DNA of 64,000 nt from Streptomyces zhihengii (GTDB lineage Bacteria; Actinomycetota; Actinomycetes; Streptomycetales; Streptomycetaceae). The notes beneath the pieces are model-generated. The model was not told the origin of the DNA and did no database searches. It was given only the letters and a program-made list of their open reading frames with translations. The translations under genes and the position numbers were made by a program. This document shows, piece by piece, positions 1-11,611 of this stretch (its first letter is position 1; each line of letters begins with the position of its first letter). The stretch spans positions 868,001 through 932,000 of the forward strand of contig NZ_JAFEJA010000001.1 of the NCBI RefSeq assembly GCF_016919245.1, read 5' to 3'.

Positions 1-2
1 CC

Positions 3-710
3 TCCCAGTGGGGCGTCCTGCCGGCGCTGCTGGTGCCGCTCGTGGTCTGCGGCGGCATCGGGCTGATCAACGGACTGCTGATCGCCCGGGCCGGCATGGC
101 CCCGTTCATCGTCACGCTCGCCTCGCTGCTGGGAGCCCGCGGCCTGCTGCTGGCCCTGACCGACGAGGGCGCCACCACCTATCTGGTGCCCAAGGGGTCG
201 TTCTTCGCCGAGCTCGGGCAGGGCAGCGTCTGGGGCTTCGGGTACCCGATCCTGATCGCGCTGGCGCTGTTCGGCGCGGGCGGCCTGGTGCTCCAGCGGA
301 CCTCCTTCGGGCAGACGCTGTTCGCCGTCGGGGGCAGCAGCGACGCCGCGACCCTCATGGGGCTGCCGGTGGCCCGCGCCAAGATCATGGTGTACCTGCT
401 CAGCGGTCTGCTGGCCGGTCTGGCCGGTGCGGTGAACGCGGCGCGGCTGTCCTCCGGCGTCACCATCATCGGCGCGGGCATGGAACTCGACGCGATCGCC
501 GCCGTGGTCATCGGAGGCACCCTGCTGGTCGGCGGCGCCGGGTCCGTCAGCGGCACCCTGTGGGGCGTGCTGCTGCTGGCGGTCATCCAGAACCTCATCA
601 ACCAGATCGGCTCGCTGAACTCCTCGTACCAGTCGGTCGTCAGCGGCGGGTTCCTTATCCTCGTCGTGGTCGCCCAGCGGTATCTGGCGCGAAGCCGAAG
701 AACAGCGTGA
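3..710 (+). CDS. Sugar ABC transporter permease (RbsC-like), 5' truncated
   Basis: Membrane permease of a ribose/xylose-type (CUT2) ABC importer. The reading frame is open from the window edge, so the N-terminus is missing; about 235 residues remain. The visible part has several hydrophobic helices and family-typical stretches: GLINGLLIARAGMAPFIVTL, a following RGLLLALT, and near the end the VVIGGTLLVGGAGSVSGTLW signature of RbsC-type permeases. It is followed after about 120 bp by a LacI-family gene and then an aldose epimerase, so it is probably the last gene of a sugar-uptake operon. The substrate cannot be told from sequence. Seen: family motifs. Inferred: sugar import. Confidence 0.88.
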   Translation, partial: SQWGVLPALLVPLVVCGGIGLINGLLIARAGMAPFIVTLASLLGARGLLLALTDEGATTYLVPKGSFFAELGQGSVWGFGYPILIALALFGAGGLVLQRTSFGQTLFAVGGSSDAATLMGLPVARAKIMVYLLSGLLAGLAGAVNAARLSSGVTIIGAGMELDAIAAVVIGGTLLVGGAGSVSGTLWGVLLLAVIQNLINQIGSLNSSYQSVVSGGFLILVVVAQRYLARSRRTA

Positions 711-831
711 ACCCGCCGGGGCTCCGCGCGGCCGCACGGCCGCCGGGGCCCCGGCCGTCACCGTCCCGGCCGGCGCCGGGCCCCAGCCGGCCGGACCGAC
801 CGGACCGAGCATGTCGAGCAAGAGGAGTGCC

Positions 832-1854
832 GTGGGCGTCAGCCTGAAGGACGTCGCGCAGCGGGCAGGCGTGTCGATCAAGACCGTGTCGAACGTGGTG
901 AACAACTATCCCCACGTCACGCCGCAGATGCGCGCCAGAGTGCAGCAGGCGATCGACGAACTCGGTTACCGCCCGAACCTCACCGCACGTCATCTGCGCA
1001 AGGGGCGGACCGGCATCATCGCCTTCGCGGTGCCCGAGCTCGGCAACCCGTACTTCGCCGAGCTGGCGGGGGCCGTCATCGACGCGGCCGCCGCGCACGA
1101 CTACACGGTGCTGGTCGACCACACCGCCGGGCTGCGCGAACGGGAGCTGCTGGTCAGTCAGGAGTTCCGGTCGCATGTGATCGACGGGCTGATCCTCAGT
1201 CCGATCCATCTGGAGAACGAGGACCTGCTCGCCCGGCAGGAGACCTCGCCGCTGGTCCTGCTCGGCGAGCGGGAGTACGAGGCGCCCTACGACCAGATCG
1301 CCATCGACAACGTGGCCGCGGCCCGCACCGCGGTACGCCATCTGCTGGACCTCGGCCGGCGCCGGATCGCGTTCCTCGGCTCCCGCACCAGCCGCGAGCG
1401 CCAGCCCGCCCATCTGCGGCTGCGGGGCTGGCGGGAGGAGCTCGCCGAGGCGGGCCTGGAGCCGGACGAGAGCCTGGTCGTCGCGACCGACGGCTACGGC
1501 CGGGGCGACGGCGCGGCAGCGATGGCGGCCCTGCTGGACCGCGGCGAGCGCCCGGACGCGGTCTTCGCCTACAACGACCTGATCGCCCTCGGCGCCATGC
1601 GCACCCTGGTGGAGCGGGGGCTCGACGTGCCGCGGGACATCGCCGTGGTCGGCTTCGACGACATCGACGAGAGCCGCTACGGGGCCGTCACCCTCACCAC
1701 CGTCTCCCCCGACAAGCCCGCCATCGCCCGGCTCGCCGTGGACCGCATCGTCGAACGGCTGGGCGGCGGTCAGGTGTCGGAGCCGCAGCGGATCCGGCCC
1801 GGGTACCGCCTCATCGTCCGGGAGTCGACCCGCACCGGCCGGACCGGCCCCTGA
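832..1854 (+). CDS. LacI-family transcriptional regulator
   Basis: DNA-binding repressor of the LacI/GalR family, about 340 aa. The N-terminus has the lambda-type helix-turn-helix (VSLKDVAQRAGVSIKTVSNV) followed by the hinge region (LGYRPNLTARHLRKG) and a periplasmic-binding-protein-like effector domain with GFDDIDESRYGAVTLTTVSP near the C-terminus. I prefer the GTG at 832 because an AGAGGAG ribosome site lies four bases upstream; the ATG at 811 has no clear site. It lies between a sugar ABC permease and an aldose 1-epimerase on the same strand, so it most likely controls that sugar operon in response to a sugar ligand. The ligand is unknown. Confidence 0.92.
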   Translation: MGVSLKDVAQRAGVSIKTVSNVVNNYPHVTPQMRARVQQAIDELGYRPNLTARHLRKGRTGIIAFAVPELGNPYFAELAGAVIDAAAAHDYTVLVDHTAGLRERELLVSQEFRSHVIDGLILSPIHLENEDLLARQETSPLVLLGEREYEAPYDQIAIDNVAAARTAVRHLLDLGRRRIAFLGSRTSRERQPAHLRLRGWREELAEAGLEPDESLVVATDGYGRGDGAAAMAALLDRGERPDAVFAYNDLIALGAMRTLVERGLDVPRDIAVVGFDDIDESRYGAVTLTTVSPDKPAIARLAVDRIVERLGGGQVSEPQRIRPGYRLIVRESTRTGRTGP

Positions 1855-1936
1855 GCACGGTCGCCGCCGGGCCCCGTGCCCGGGCCCCGGACCTTCCCGT
1901 CATCCTGTGAAAGCCCTTTCCCCCCGAGGAATGATC

Positions 1937-3019
1937 ATGCCCCGACCCACCGCCCAGCAGCGCCCGTTCGGCACCTCCCCGAGCGGAGAGGACGTCGCGC
2001 TGTGGCGCCTGGAATCCGGCGGCGGTGTGCACGCCGAGATCCTCACCTACGGCGCCGTCCTGCACTCCCTCGGCGTCCCCGACACGGCCGGCGACGTCCG
2101 GTCCGTGGTCGTGGGCCTGCCGTCCGCCGACGCCTACGACAAGGCGGGCGGCTACTTCGGGGCCGTCGTCGGGCGCTACGCCAACCGCATCGCCGACGGC
2201 CGGCTGACCCTCGACGGGACCACGTACGAACTCCCGCTCAACGACCGCGGCCACACCCTCCACGGCGGCCCGGAGGGCTTCCACACCAAGGTGTGGGAGG
2301 CGGCGGCCGGCTCCGGGGACGACACGGCGTGGGTGCGCCTGTCGCTGCGCAGCCCGGACGGCGACATGGGCTTCCCGGGCACCCTGGACGTCCGTGTCAC
2401 CTACACCCTCGACGCCGCGGGCACCCTGTCGTGCGCCTACACGGCGACGACGGACCAACCGACGGTGGTCAACCTCTGCAACCACGCGTACTTCAACCTC
2501 GCGGGCGGCGGCGACGTCCTCGGCCACACCCTCCAGGTCGACGCCCCCGCCTATCTCCCGGTCGACTCGGCGAGCATCCCGCTCGCCGGCGCTCCCGCCG
2601 GTGTGGCCGGCACCGCGTTCGACCTGACCTCCCCCCGGGTGCTCGGCGAGCGGGTGGGCGCGGCGGACGAGCAGGTACGCGGAGCCGGCGGCTTCGACCA
2701 CTGCTGGGTCCTGGCCGGCGCGGCGGACGGGGGGCTGCGGCGTGCCGCGCGGCTCGCCGCGCCGCGGGAGTCCCGGGTGATGGAGGTGTGGACGACGGAG
2801 CCGGGGATCCAGGTCTTCACCGCCAACCATCTCGACGGCGCCCTGGAGGACGCGGCGGGCCGCCCGCTGGAACGGCACGCGGCGGTCTGCCTGGAGACCC
2901 AGCACTTCCCCGACGCCCCCAACCGCCCGGAGTACCCGAGCCCGGTGCTGCGTCCCGGCACCACGGCCGAGAGCCGGACCGAGTTCCGCTTCCCGCACCT
3001 CGGCGGGGCCACCGGCTGA
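1937..3019 (+). CDS. galM: Aldose 1-epimerase (galactose mutarotase family)
   Basis: Cytoplasmic mutarotase, about 360 aa, interconverting alpha and beta anomers of hexoses. Family motifs are visible: GRYANRIADGRL, a substrate-site histidine in RGHTLHGGPEGFHTK, NLCNHAYFNLAG, and a late catalytic glutamate in CLETQHFPDAPN. The ATG at 1937 is preferred: a GAGGA site ends six bases upstream, whereas the ATG at 1931 is too close to it. It follows the LacI gene by about 80 bp on the same strand, which fits a role in processing the sugar imported by the upstream ABC system. Which sugar is unknown, so the symbol denotes the family. Confidence 0.9.
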   Translation: MPRPTAQQRPFGTSPSGEDVALWRLESGGGVHAEILTYGAVLHSLGVPDTAGDVRSVVVGLPSADAYDKAGGYFGAVVGRYANRIADGRLTLDGTTYELPLNDRGHTLHGGPEGFHTKVWEAAAGSGDDTAWVRLSLRSPDGDMGFPGTLDVRVTYTLDAAGTLSCAYTATTDQPTVVNLCNHAYFNLAGGGDVLGHTLQVDAPAYLPVDSASIPLAGAPAGVAGTAFDLTSPRVLGERVGAADEQVRGAGGFDHCWVLAGAADGGLRRAARLAAPRESRVMEVWTTEPGIQVFTANHLDGALEDAAGRPLERHAAVCLETQHFPDAPNRPEYPSPVLRPGTTAESRTEFRFPHLGGATG

Positions 3020-3030
3020 GGCGCGCCGGA

Positions 3031-3078
3031 ACGGCGGGAGGGGGCGGACGGCCATGGCCGTCCGCGCCCTCCCGCCGT
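3031..3078. terminator. Bidirectional terminator between galM and COE gene
   Basis: A 23-bp inverted repeat (3031-3053 against 3056-3078) with one mismatch and a 2-base centre lies between two convergent stop codons (3019 and 3088). No T-run follows, as is usual for high-G+C actinomycete terminators. Confidence 0.75.
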
Positions 3079-3087
3079 CCGCCCCCG

Positions 3088-3561
3088 TCAGGCGAACTGG
3101 CCGACCCGGTAGTCCCCGCCGGGCTGCCGCAGGATCACGTTCAGCCGGTTGAAGGAGTTGATCACGGCGATCAGGGACACCAGCGCGAGGAGCTGGTCCT
3201 GGTCGTAGTGCCTGGCCGCCGCCTCCCACGCCTCGTCGGAGACCCCGCCCGCCGCGTCGGCGATACGGGTGCCCTGCTCCGTGATCTCCAGCGCGGCGCG
3301 CTCGGCCTCGGTGAACACCATGGTCTCCCGCCAGGCGGCGATCATGTTCAGGCGCAGCGCACTCTCGCCGGCCGCCGCGGCCTCCTTGGTGTGGATGTCG
3401 AGGCACAGTCCGCACCCGTTGATCTGGCTGGCGCGGATCTTCACGAGCTCCTGCACCTCCAGGGGGAGCGCGGAGTCGGAGAGCGCCTTGCCGGCCGAGA
3501 CGAGGTGCTTCAGGAACGTGCCGGCGAGCGGGCTGCCGAAGAGGTTCAGTCGGGCGTCCAC
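3088..3561 (-). CDS. Carboxymuconolactone decarboxylase / AhpD-family protein (COE), sigma-unlinked copy
   Basis: Small alkylhydroperoxidase-like protein of 157 aa. The conserved CxxC...H site is visible as NGCGLCLDIHTKEA, giving the redox cysteines and the nearby histidine expected for the AhpD superfamily. It aligns without gaps with the protein at 49686-50159 (about 103 of 157 residues identical by hand). GTG start with AAGGA seven bases upstream. A perfect ECF41-type promoter sits just upstream (3598-3624), although no sigma gene is adjacent. COE proteins are the usual partners of ECF41 sigma factors; the substrate is not known. Inference: this copy is driven by the sigma factor at 48720-49655. 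Confidence 0.9.
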   Translation of the reverse strand: MDARLNLFGSPLAGTFLKHLVSAGKALSDSALPLEVQELVKIRASQINGCGLCLDIHTKEAAAAGESALRLNMIAAWRETMVFTEAERAALEITEQGTRIADAAGGVSDEAWEAAARHYDQDQLLALVSLIAVINSFNRLNVILRQPGGDYRVGQFA

Positions 3562-3597
3562 GGTGGGGTCCTTCCGTTGCGGTTGCTGTACCCCTGT

Positions 3598-3624
3598 GAC
3601 GGAACGGAGCGGACCGATGTGACA
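3598..3624 (-). promoter_or_regulatory. ECF41-type promoter of the first COE gene
   Basis: Read on the minus strand: TGTCACA (3624-3618), 16 bases, then CGTC (3601-3598). This matches the known ECF41 consensus. It lies about 37 bases before the GTG start at 3561. The same motif and spacer recur at 50200-50226. Confidence 0.8.
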
Positions 3625-3676
3625 GGCGCGCGTGTGACCTGCGTCTCCCCCCGCGGAGCGGCCCGGCCCACCGGTG

Positions 3677-4618
3677 TCACCCGGCGGGCGGGGGCTCCAG
3701 GACGAGGCGGATCTCCGTGAGTTCGTAGCCCGCGCGGTCGAAGGCGGCCGCCATCGGGACGTTGACGGTGTCGGTGGTCGCGGTGACGCGCTCGGCGCCC
3801 CCGGCCGCGTGGAAGCGGGTGATCTCGGCGAGGATCTCGTCGATCAGGCCCTGCCCGCGCAGTTCCGGGACGACGCCCAGATAGCCGACGTTGCGGTGGT
3901 AGGGCGTCGCGGAGGGCACGGCGAGGCCGGCCAGGGCGCCGTCCGGGAGGTGCGCCAGGCGCCACCAGGACCGCTCGCCGGGGCAGTCGAGGTAGAAGTC
4001 CATGTCGGCCCGGGCCACGTCACGGGCGTCCGCCGTGCGGAGCTCGCTCTGTGTGTGGAGGTCGAGGCTCCCCTCGGACAGGCGGACGAACGCCTCCAGG
4101 AACTCCTCGTCCGTGCCGTCCCGGAAGGTCAGCCGGCGCGGCGGTGCGGGCAGCGGGGCGGCCGGGGTCCACTCGTAGCGCAGCCGCTCGATGACGCTGC
4201 TCAGCCCCGCGCGTGCGCCGGCCTCGCGGCGCCACTCCACGGCGGCGGCGAGTGCCGCGTCGTCGCGCCAGCCGCGCGGCAGGGAGGCGTTGTAGACGGG
4301 GGCGGTGCCGAAGGCCGCGTGCCCCGCGGCCAGCAGCCCCGCCGCCACGTCCGCCGGGTCGCCCGCCTCCGGGGCGATCCGGAGGCAGTCGAGGGCGATG
4401 GGCCGCTCGCTGTCGGCCCGTCCCCACCACAGGGCGCGGCCCACGACCCGCCCGTCGCCGTCCTCGGCGAACCAGGTCCACTCGGGCCTGAAGCGGTGGG
4501 CGTCGAGCTCCTCGCGGATCTTCCCGGCACCGAGCGCGGGCACGGGGTCGCCGGGGCCGGGGTCGGTGAGGGCACGGTCGAGGTCCGTCGGGTCCGCTGT
4601 GGCGGGTCGAAATCGCAT
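3677..4618 (-). CDS. GNAT-family N-acetyltransferase
   Basis: Protein of 313 aa with a C-terminal GNAT fold. The acetyl-CoA-binding signature is visible as YLGVVPELRGQGLIDEILAE (V-x-x-x-x-RGQGL) around residues 245-265, followed by TATTDTVNVPMAAAFDRAGYEL, the usual beta5-alpha4 segment. The first 150 residues look like a degenerate second acetyltransferase half, so this may be a tandem GNAT. The gene starts with ATG at 4618, about 85 bp from the divergent oxidoreductase gene. The acceptor substrate cannot be inferred. Confidence 0.85.
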   Translation of the reverse strand: MRFRPATADPTDLDRALTDPGPGDPVPALGAGKIREELDAHRFRPEWTWFAEDGDGRVVGRALWWGRADSERPIALDCLRIAPEAGDPADVAAGLLAAGHAAFGTAPVYNASLPRGWRDDAALAAAVEWRREAGARAGLSSVIERLRYEWTPAAPLPAPPRRLTFRDGTDEEFLEAFVRLSEGSLDLHTQSELRTADARDVARADMDFYLDCPGERSWWRLAHLPDGALAGLAVPSATPYHRNVGYLGVVPELRGQGLIDEILAEITRFHAAGGAERVTATTDTVNVPMAAAFDRAGYELTEIRLVLEPPPAG

Positions 4619-4704
4619 GGGCGCATGATCACATCGGGCGCACCGCGGCCACCAGGTGTTTTTCCCCGGGGGAATCCCCTCCGCGTGCGGGCGTTGAAGC
4701 AGAG

Positions 4705-5730
4705 GTGAACACCGTCGCCGCCGTCCGGCTGTCCGTCCTCGACCGCTCCCGCACCCGTGAGGGCGCGGACCCCGCCGGGGCGCTGCGCGACACGGTGCGG
4801 CTGGCGCGCGAGGCGGAGGCGCTCGGCTACCACCGTTTCTGGGTGTCGGAGCACCACGGCGTGCCCGGGGTCGCCGGCTCCGCCCCGACGGTGCTGGCCG
4901 CCGCGGTCGCGGCGGCCACCTCGCGCATCCGGGTCGGGACGGGCGGCGTGATGCTCCCGAACCATCGTCCGCTGGTGGTGGCCGAGCAGTTCGGGGTGCT
5001 GGAGTCGCTCTTCCCCGGGCGGATCGACATGGGTCTCGGCCGCTCGGTCGGCTTCACCGACCCGGTCCGCCGGGCGCTCGGGCACGACAAGAAGGACGCG
5101 GACGGCTTCGCCGGGCAACTGGACGAGCTGCTGGGCTGGTTCACCGGCGGACCGGACGAACACCCCGGGGTCCACGCGTACCCGGCGGAGGGCCTGCGGG
5201 TGCCGCCGTTCGTGCTGGCGACGGGCGAGGGGGCGACGGTCGCCGCGCGGGCCGGGCTGCCCCTGGTGATCGGCGATCTGCGCGGCCGGGAGCGGCTGCT
5301 GGCGGCGGTGGACGCCTACCGGGAGGGCTTCAGGCCCTCGGCGTGGGCCGAGCGGCCGTACGTCGTGGTCGCGGGCACGGTGGTGGTGGCCGGGACGGAG
5401 GCGGCGGCGCGCCGGCTGCTGGTGCCGGAGGCCTGGTCGATGGCGTACTCGCGTACCCACGGCGTCTTCCCGCCACTGCTTCCGCCCGAGCGGGTGGCGG
5501 CGCTGACCATGACCGCCCGGGAGCGCGAGCTGTACGAGTCGGGGCTGAGCGGTCATGTAGCGGGCACGGCGGAGCAGGTGGCGCGGGAGCTGTCGGCGGT
5601 CGTCGCGGAGAGCGGGGCGGACGAGGTGCTGGTGACCACGAGCACCTACGAGCGTGACGCGCTGCTCGACTCGTTCCGCCGGCTGGCCGGCCTGGCGGGC
5701 CTCGCGTCCCTGACCAGCGCGGACGCGTAG
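4705..5730 (+). CDS. LLM-class flavin-dependent oxidoreductase
   Basis: Bacterial-luciferase-like monooxygenase of 341 aa, expected to use FMN or F420. Family features: LSVLDRSRTREG near the start, the helix GYHRFWVSEHHGVPGVAGSA, strand RIRVGTGGVMLPNHRPLVVA and FPGRIDMGLGRSVGF. This pattern is typical of the MsnO8/YhbW-like subfamily. GTG start at 4705; the AG-rich GAAGCAGAG just before it is a weak ribosome site. Stop at 5730, twelve bases before the UvrA-like gene, so the two probably share a transcript. The substrate is unknown. Confidence 0.88.
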   Translation: MNTVAAVRLSVLDRSRTREGADPAGALRDTVRLAREAEALGYHRFWVSEHHGVPGVAGSAPTVLAAAVAAATSRIRVGTGGVMLPNHRPLVVAEQFGVLESLFPGRIDMGLGRSVGFTDPVRRALGHDKKDADGFAGQLDELLGWFTGGPDEHPGVHAYPAEGLRVPPFVLATGEGATVAARAGLPLVIGDLRGRERLLAAVDAYREGFRPSAWAERPYVVVAGTVVVAGTEAAARRLLVPEAWSMAYSRTHGVFPPLLPPERVAALTMTARERELYESGLSGHVAGTAEQVARELSAVVAESGADEVLVTTSTYERDALLDSFRRLAGLAGLASLTSADA

Positions 5731-5741
5731 GGTGAACCGCC

Positions 5742-8087
5742 ATGGACAGCCCTCACGACCGCTTTGTGCGGGTCCGCGGCGCCCGTGAGCACAATCTGCG
5801 CGGCGTCGACGTCGACATCCCCCGTGACGCGCTCGTCGTGTTCACCGGCATCTCCGGGTCGGGGAAGTCCTCGCTCGCCTTCGGCACGGTCTACGCGGAG
5901 GCGCAGCGGCGCTACTTCGAGTCGGTCGCCCCGTACGCGCGCCGGCTGATCCACCAGGTCGGCGCCCCGGCGGTGGGCGGGATCAGCGGACTGCCGCCGG
6001 CCGTCTCGCTGGAGCAGCGCCGCTCAGCGCCCAGCTCGCGCTCGTCGGTCGGCACGGTCACCACGCTCTCCAACTCGCTGCGCATGCTGTACTCGCGGGC
6101 GGGCGACTACCCCGAGGGCGCGCCGCGGCTGGACTCGGACGCGTTCTCGCCGAACACCGCGGCCGGCGCCTGCCCGCGCTGCCACGGGCTCGGCCGGGTG
6201 CACGGCACCTCGGAGGAGCTGCTGGTCCCCGATCCCTCGCTGTCGATCCGCGAGGGCGCGATCGCGGCGTGGCCGGGCGCGTGGCAGGGCAAGAACCTGC
6301 GCGACGTGCTGGACGCCCTGGGGTACGACGTGGACCGCCCGTGGCGCGAACTCCCGGCGAAGGACCGGGAGTGGATCCTGTTCACCGACGAGCGGCCGGT
6401 GGTCACCGTGCACCCGGTGCGGGAGGCGGGCCGGATCCAGCGCCCCTACGAGGGCACGTACACCGGGGCCCGGCGGCATGTGCTGCACACCTTCGCCGAC
6501 TCCAGGAGCGCGGCGCTGCGCGCCAGGGCCGAACGGTTCCTCACCAGCGAGCCGTGCCCGGTGTGCGGCGGCGGACGGCTGCGCCCCGAGGCGCTGGCCG
6601 TGACCTTCGCCGGCCGGACGATCGCCGAGGCGGCGGCGATGCCGCTGACCGAGCTGGCCGCCCTGCTGCGCTCCGCGCCGGACGGCGGCGCGACCGCGGA
6701 GGTGCTGAGGGCCGATCTGCTGGCCCGGGTCGCCACGGTGACGGAGCTGGGGCTCGGCTACCTCGGCCTCGACCGGCCGACGCCGACCCTCTCCAGCGGG
6801 GAGCTCCAGCGGCTGCGGCTGGCCACCCAGCTGCGGTCCGGTCTCTTCGGGGTGGTCTACGTGCTCGACGAGCCGTCGGCGGGCCTCCACCCGGCCGACA
6901 CCGAGGCGCTGCTGGTCGTGCTGGAGCGGCTGAGGGCGGGCGGCAACTCGGTCTTCGTCGTCGAACACCATCTGGAGGTGGTCCGGCGGGCCGACTGGCT
7001 GGTGGACGTGGGGCCGCTGGCCGGCGAGCACGGCGGGCTGGTGCTGTACAGCGGGCCGCCCGACGGGCTGGCCGGGGTGCCCGGGTCGCAGACCCGCCGG
7101 TTCCTCTTCGGGCGGGAGGCCGTCCCGGCGGGCGTGCCCCGCGAGCCGTCCGGCACGGTACGGCTCGGGCCCGTCACCCGTCACAATCTGCGCGGGCTGA
7201 CGGCCCAACTGCCGCTGGGCGTGCTCACGGCCGTCACCGGGGTGTCGGGATCGGGCAAGTCGACCCTGGTCGGCGCCGTCGACGCCGGACTGCCGGGTGT
7301 GGAGCGGCTGGTGACGGTCGACCAGAAGCCGATCGGGCGCACGCCCCGCTCCAATCTCGCGACCTACACGGGGCTGTTCGACGTGGTGCGCAGGCTGTTC
7401 GCCGCCACGGACGACGCGCGGGCGCGCGGCTGGAAGGCCGGACGCTTCTCGTTCAACACCAAGGGCGGCCGGTGCGAGACCTGCCAGGGCGAGGGCTTCG
7501 TCTCGGTGGAGCTGCTGTTCCTGCCGACCACGTACGCCCCCTGCCCGGACTGCGGCGGCGCCCGGTACAACCCGGCCACGCTGGAGGTCCGGCTGCGGGG
7601 GCTGACGATCGCGGACGTCCTCGGGCTGACGGTGGAGTCCGCGGCGGAGTTCTTCGCCGGCGACCGGGCCGCCTCGCGGAGCCTCGCGGCCCTGCTGGAC
7701 GTCGGCCTCGGCTATCTGCGCCTCGGGCAGCCCGCGACCGAGCTGTCCGGCGGCGAGGCCCAGCGGATCAAGCTGGCGAGCGAGCTCCAGCGCGAGCGCG
7801 GCAGCCACACCCTGTACGTGCTGGACGAGCCGACGACCGGGCTGCATCCGGCCGATGTGGAGGTGCTGATGCGCCAGTTGCGGGGGCTGGTCGACGCGGG
7901 GCACACGGTGGTCGTCGTCGAGCACGACATGGACGTGGTCGCCCGCGCGGACTGGGTGATCGACATGGGGCCGGGCGGCGGCGACGAGGGCGGCCGGGTG
8001 GTGGCCGCGGGCCCGCCGGCCGAGGTCGCCCGCACGACCCCCGGCCCCACCGGCCCGTATCTCGCCCGGGCGCTCGCCGCCCCCTGA
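5742..8087 (+). CDS. UvrA-like ABC ATPase (short, stand-alone UvrA paralog)
   Basis: Protein of 781 aa, shorter than housekeeping UvrA (about 950 aa). It has two ATP-binding cassettes: Walker [14 protein letters not shown] near residue 35 with signature [16 protein letters not shown], and Walker [14 protein letters not shown] near 500 with signature [16 protein letters not shown]. Zinc-binding CxxC pairs are seen at [23 protein letters not shown] and CPDCGG. The family is known as UvrA2 or DrrC-like and is linked to tolerance of DNA-binding drugs rather than being the main repair UvrA. The reduced length suggests that an insertion domain is missing or shortened. It follows the oxidoreductase gene by 11 bp. 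Confidence 0.9.
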   Translation: MDSPHDRFVRVRGAREHNLRGVDVDIPRDALVVFTGISGSGKSSLAFGTVYAEAQRRYFESVAPYARRLIHQVGAPAVGGISGLPPAVSLEQRRSAPSSRSSVGTVTTLSNSLRMLYSRAGDYPEGAPRLDSDAFSPNTAAGACPRCHGLGRVHGTSEELLVPDPSLSIREGAIAAWPGAWQGKNLRDVLDALGYDVDRPWRELPAKDREWILFTDERPVVTVHPVREAGRIQRPYEGTYTGARRHVLHTFADSRSAALRARAERFLTSEPCPVCGGGRLRPEALAVTFAGRTIAEAAAMPLTELAALLRSAPDGGATAEVLRADLLARVATVTELGLGYLGLDRPTPTLSSGELQRLRLATQLRSGLFGVVYVLDEPSAGLHPADTEALLVVLERLRAGGNSVFVVEHHLEVVRRADWLVDVGPLAGEHGGLVLYSGPPDGLAGVPGSQTRRFLFGREAVPAGVPREPSGTVRLGPVTRHNLRGLTAQLPLGVLTAVTGVSGSGKSTLVGAVDAGLPGVERLVTVDQKPIGRTPRSNLATYTGLFDVVRRLFAATDDARARGWKAGRFSFNTKGGRCETCQGEGFVSVELLFLPTTYAPCPDCGGARYNPATLEVRLRGLTIADVLGLTVESAAEFFAGDRAASRSLAALLDVGLGYLRLGQPATELSGGEAQRIKLASELQRERGSHTLYVLDEPTTGLHPADVEVLMRQLRGLVDAGHTVVVVEHDMDVVARADWVIDMGPGGGDEGGRVVAAGPPAEVARTTPGPTGPYLARALAAP

Positions 8088-8126
8088 CGCCGGCCCTCGC
8101 GCGGGCTGCCCACCGGTCCGCCGGTG

Positions 8127-8869
8127 TCAGCGCCGGGACCTGCGGGCCGCCCGCAGCCACTCCCGGTTCATGGCGGAGATCGACGGCAGCGGGATGCCCT
8201 TCGGGCAGGCGGTGGCGCACTCGCCGGTCAGGGTGCAGCCGCCGAAGCCCTCCTCGTCCATGGTGGCCACCATGTCGAGGACCCGGGTCTCGCGTTCCGG
8301 CGCGCCCTGCGGCAGCACGTTCAGATGGTTGACCTTGGCCGAGGTGAAGAGCATGGCCGAACCGTTGGGGCAGGCCGCCACGCACGCGCCGCAGCCGATG
8401 CACTCCGCGTGCTCGAAGGCGAAGTCGGCGTCCGGCTTGGGCACGGGGGTGGCATGCGCCTCGGGGGCCGATCCGGTGGGGGCGCTGATGTAGCCGCCGG
8501 CCTGGATGATCCGGTCGAAGGCGGAGCGGTCGACCACCAGGTCCTTGACGACGGGGAAGGCGGACGCCCGCCACGGTTCGACGTCGATGGTGTCGCCGTC
8601 GCTGAAGGAGCGCATGTGGAGCTGGCAGGTCGTGGTGCGCTCGGGGCCGTGGGCGTCGCCGTTGATGACCAGCGAGCAGGCGCCGCAGATGCCCTCGCGG
8701 CAGTCGTGGTCGAAGGCGACGGGGTCCTCCCCGCGCAGGATGAGGTCCTCGTTGAGGGTGTCGAGCATCTCCAGGAAGGACATGTCCGACGAGATGCCGT
8801 CGACCTCGTAGGTCGCCATCGTGCCGGTGGCGTCGGCGTTCTTCTGGCGCCAGACGCGCAGGGTGAGCT

Positions 8870-8873
<4 letters not shown>
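8127..8873 (-). CDS. sdhB: Succinate dehydrogenase/fumarate reductase iron-sulfur subunit
   Basis: Electron-transfer subunit, 248 aa. The N-terminal 2Fe-2S ligands are seen in [16 protein letters not shown] with a later TTTCQLH, and the C-terminal 4Fe-4S/3Fe-4S ligands in [15 protein letters not shown] and [20 protein letters not shown]. The start is set at 8873, where the ATG overlaps the flavoprotein stop codon by four bases (ATGA), so the two are translationally coupled. The gene is last in a cytochrome b - flavoprotein - iron-sulfur operon. By family knowledge this three-subunit form oxidises succinate with menaquinone or works as a fumarate reductase. Confidence 0.95.
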
Positions 8874-10807
<1,934 letters not shown>

Positions 10808-10808
10808 G

Positions 10809-11516
10809 TCAGCTCACCACTCCGGTCATGACGGCGACGGGTACGGAGACGAAGCCGGCGGTCAGCGCGAGCGCCAGCAGGTCGGCGACGGCCTTCAGGG
10901 CGCGGTCGCGGGCGGCGTTGCCGGCGCCGAGGGTCTGGGCGGCGCTCCAGAATCCGTGCCGGACGTGGAGCCCCATGGCCGTCACCGCGGCGATGTAGAC
11001 GGTGTTGCCGTACCAGGTGGAGAAGGTGTCCACCACGTTCTGGTACGGGTGCCCCTCCTGGAAGCCGCCCGGGTGGGCGTGACCGGTGGTGAGGTCCAGG
11101 ATGTGCCAGACGATGAACAGCGCCAGGATGATGCCGCCCCAGCGCATGGTGCGGGTGGCGTAGCTCGCCCGCGGGCGCTTGTGGACGTAGCCGGTGGGCC
11201 GGGCCCGGATGTCGCGCCGGCTGAGCTGGTACGCGGAGACGGCGTGGCCCACGACGGCGGCGAGCAGCAGCACCCGCACCAGCCACAGGGCCCAGGAGTA
11301 GTGCAGCACCGGCGCGCCCATGGTCCGCAGCCAGTGCCCGTAGGCGTTGAACTCCTCGGGGCCGAAGAAGATCTTGAGGTTGCCGAACATGTGGGCGACC
11401 AGATAGCCGAGCATGATCAGACCGCTGACGGCCATGACCGTCTTCTTGCCGAGGGTCGATCCCCAGAAGGTGCGCGTCATGGACGGTTTTCGTGCCGTCC
11501 GCGTGTCCAGAGCCAT
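10809..11516 (-). CDS. sdhC: Succinate dehydrogenase cytochrome b subunit (single membrane anchor)
   Basis: Integral membrane subunit, 235 aa, with five predicted hydrophobic helices, for example [39 protein letters not shown] and [16 protein letters not shown]. Histidines in these helices ([31 protein letters not shown]) are likely ligands of two haems, as in the five-helix B-type anchors of actinobacterial and Wolinella complexes. It is first in the operon, one base before sdhA. The divergent LysR gene and a palindrome at 11574-11592 suggest shared control. Confidence 0.93.
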   Translation of the reverse strand: MALDTRTARKPSMTRTFWGSTLGKKTVMAVSGLIMLGYLVAHMFGNLKIFFGPEEFNAYGHWLRTMGAPVLHYSWALWLVRVLLLAAVVGHAVSAYQLSRRDIRARPTGYVHKRPRASYATRTMRWGGIILALFIVWHILDLTTGHAHPGGFQEGHPYQNVVDTFSTWYGNTVYIAAVTAMGLHVRHGFWSAAQTLGAGNAARDRALKAVADLLALALTAGFVSVPVAVMTGVVS

Positions 11517-11573
11517 GGCGCCGACGGTAGGCCCCCACCCGACCAGAGGTCCAAGACATGATCCGGCTCGCGT

Positions 11574-11592
11574 CGATAGGCCATGCCTATCG
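11574..11592. promoter_or_regulatory. Candidate LysR-type operator between sdhC and lysR
   Basis: Perfect 7-bp inverted repeat CGATAGG-N5-CCTATCG, containing the T-N11-A pattern typical of LysR-type binding sites. It lies between the divergent sdhC start (11516) and the LysR start (11612), where an autoregulatory box is expected. Confidence 0.6.
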
Positions 11593-11611
11593 GGCGTCGT
11601 AGAGTGGAGTC

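Noticed and set aside
8..847. Open frame overlapping the ABC permease and LacI start
   Set aside because: It runs in another frame through the permease, is Arg/Ala/Gly-rich without any motif and has no ribosome site: a typical high-G+C shadow frame.
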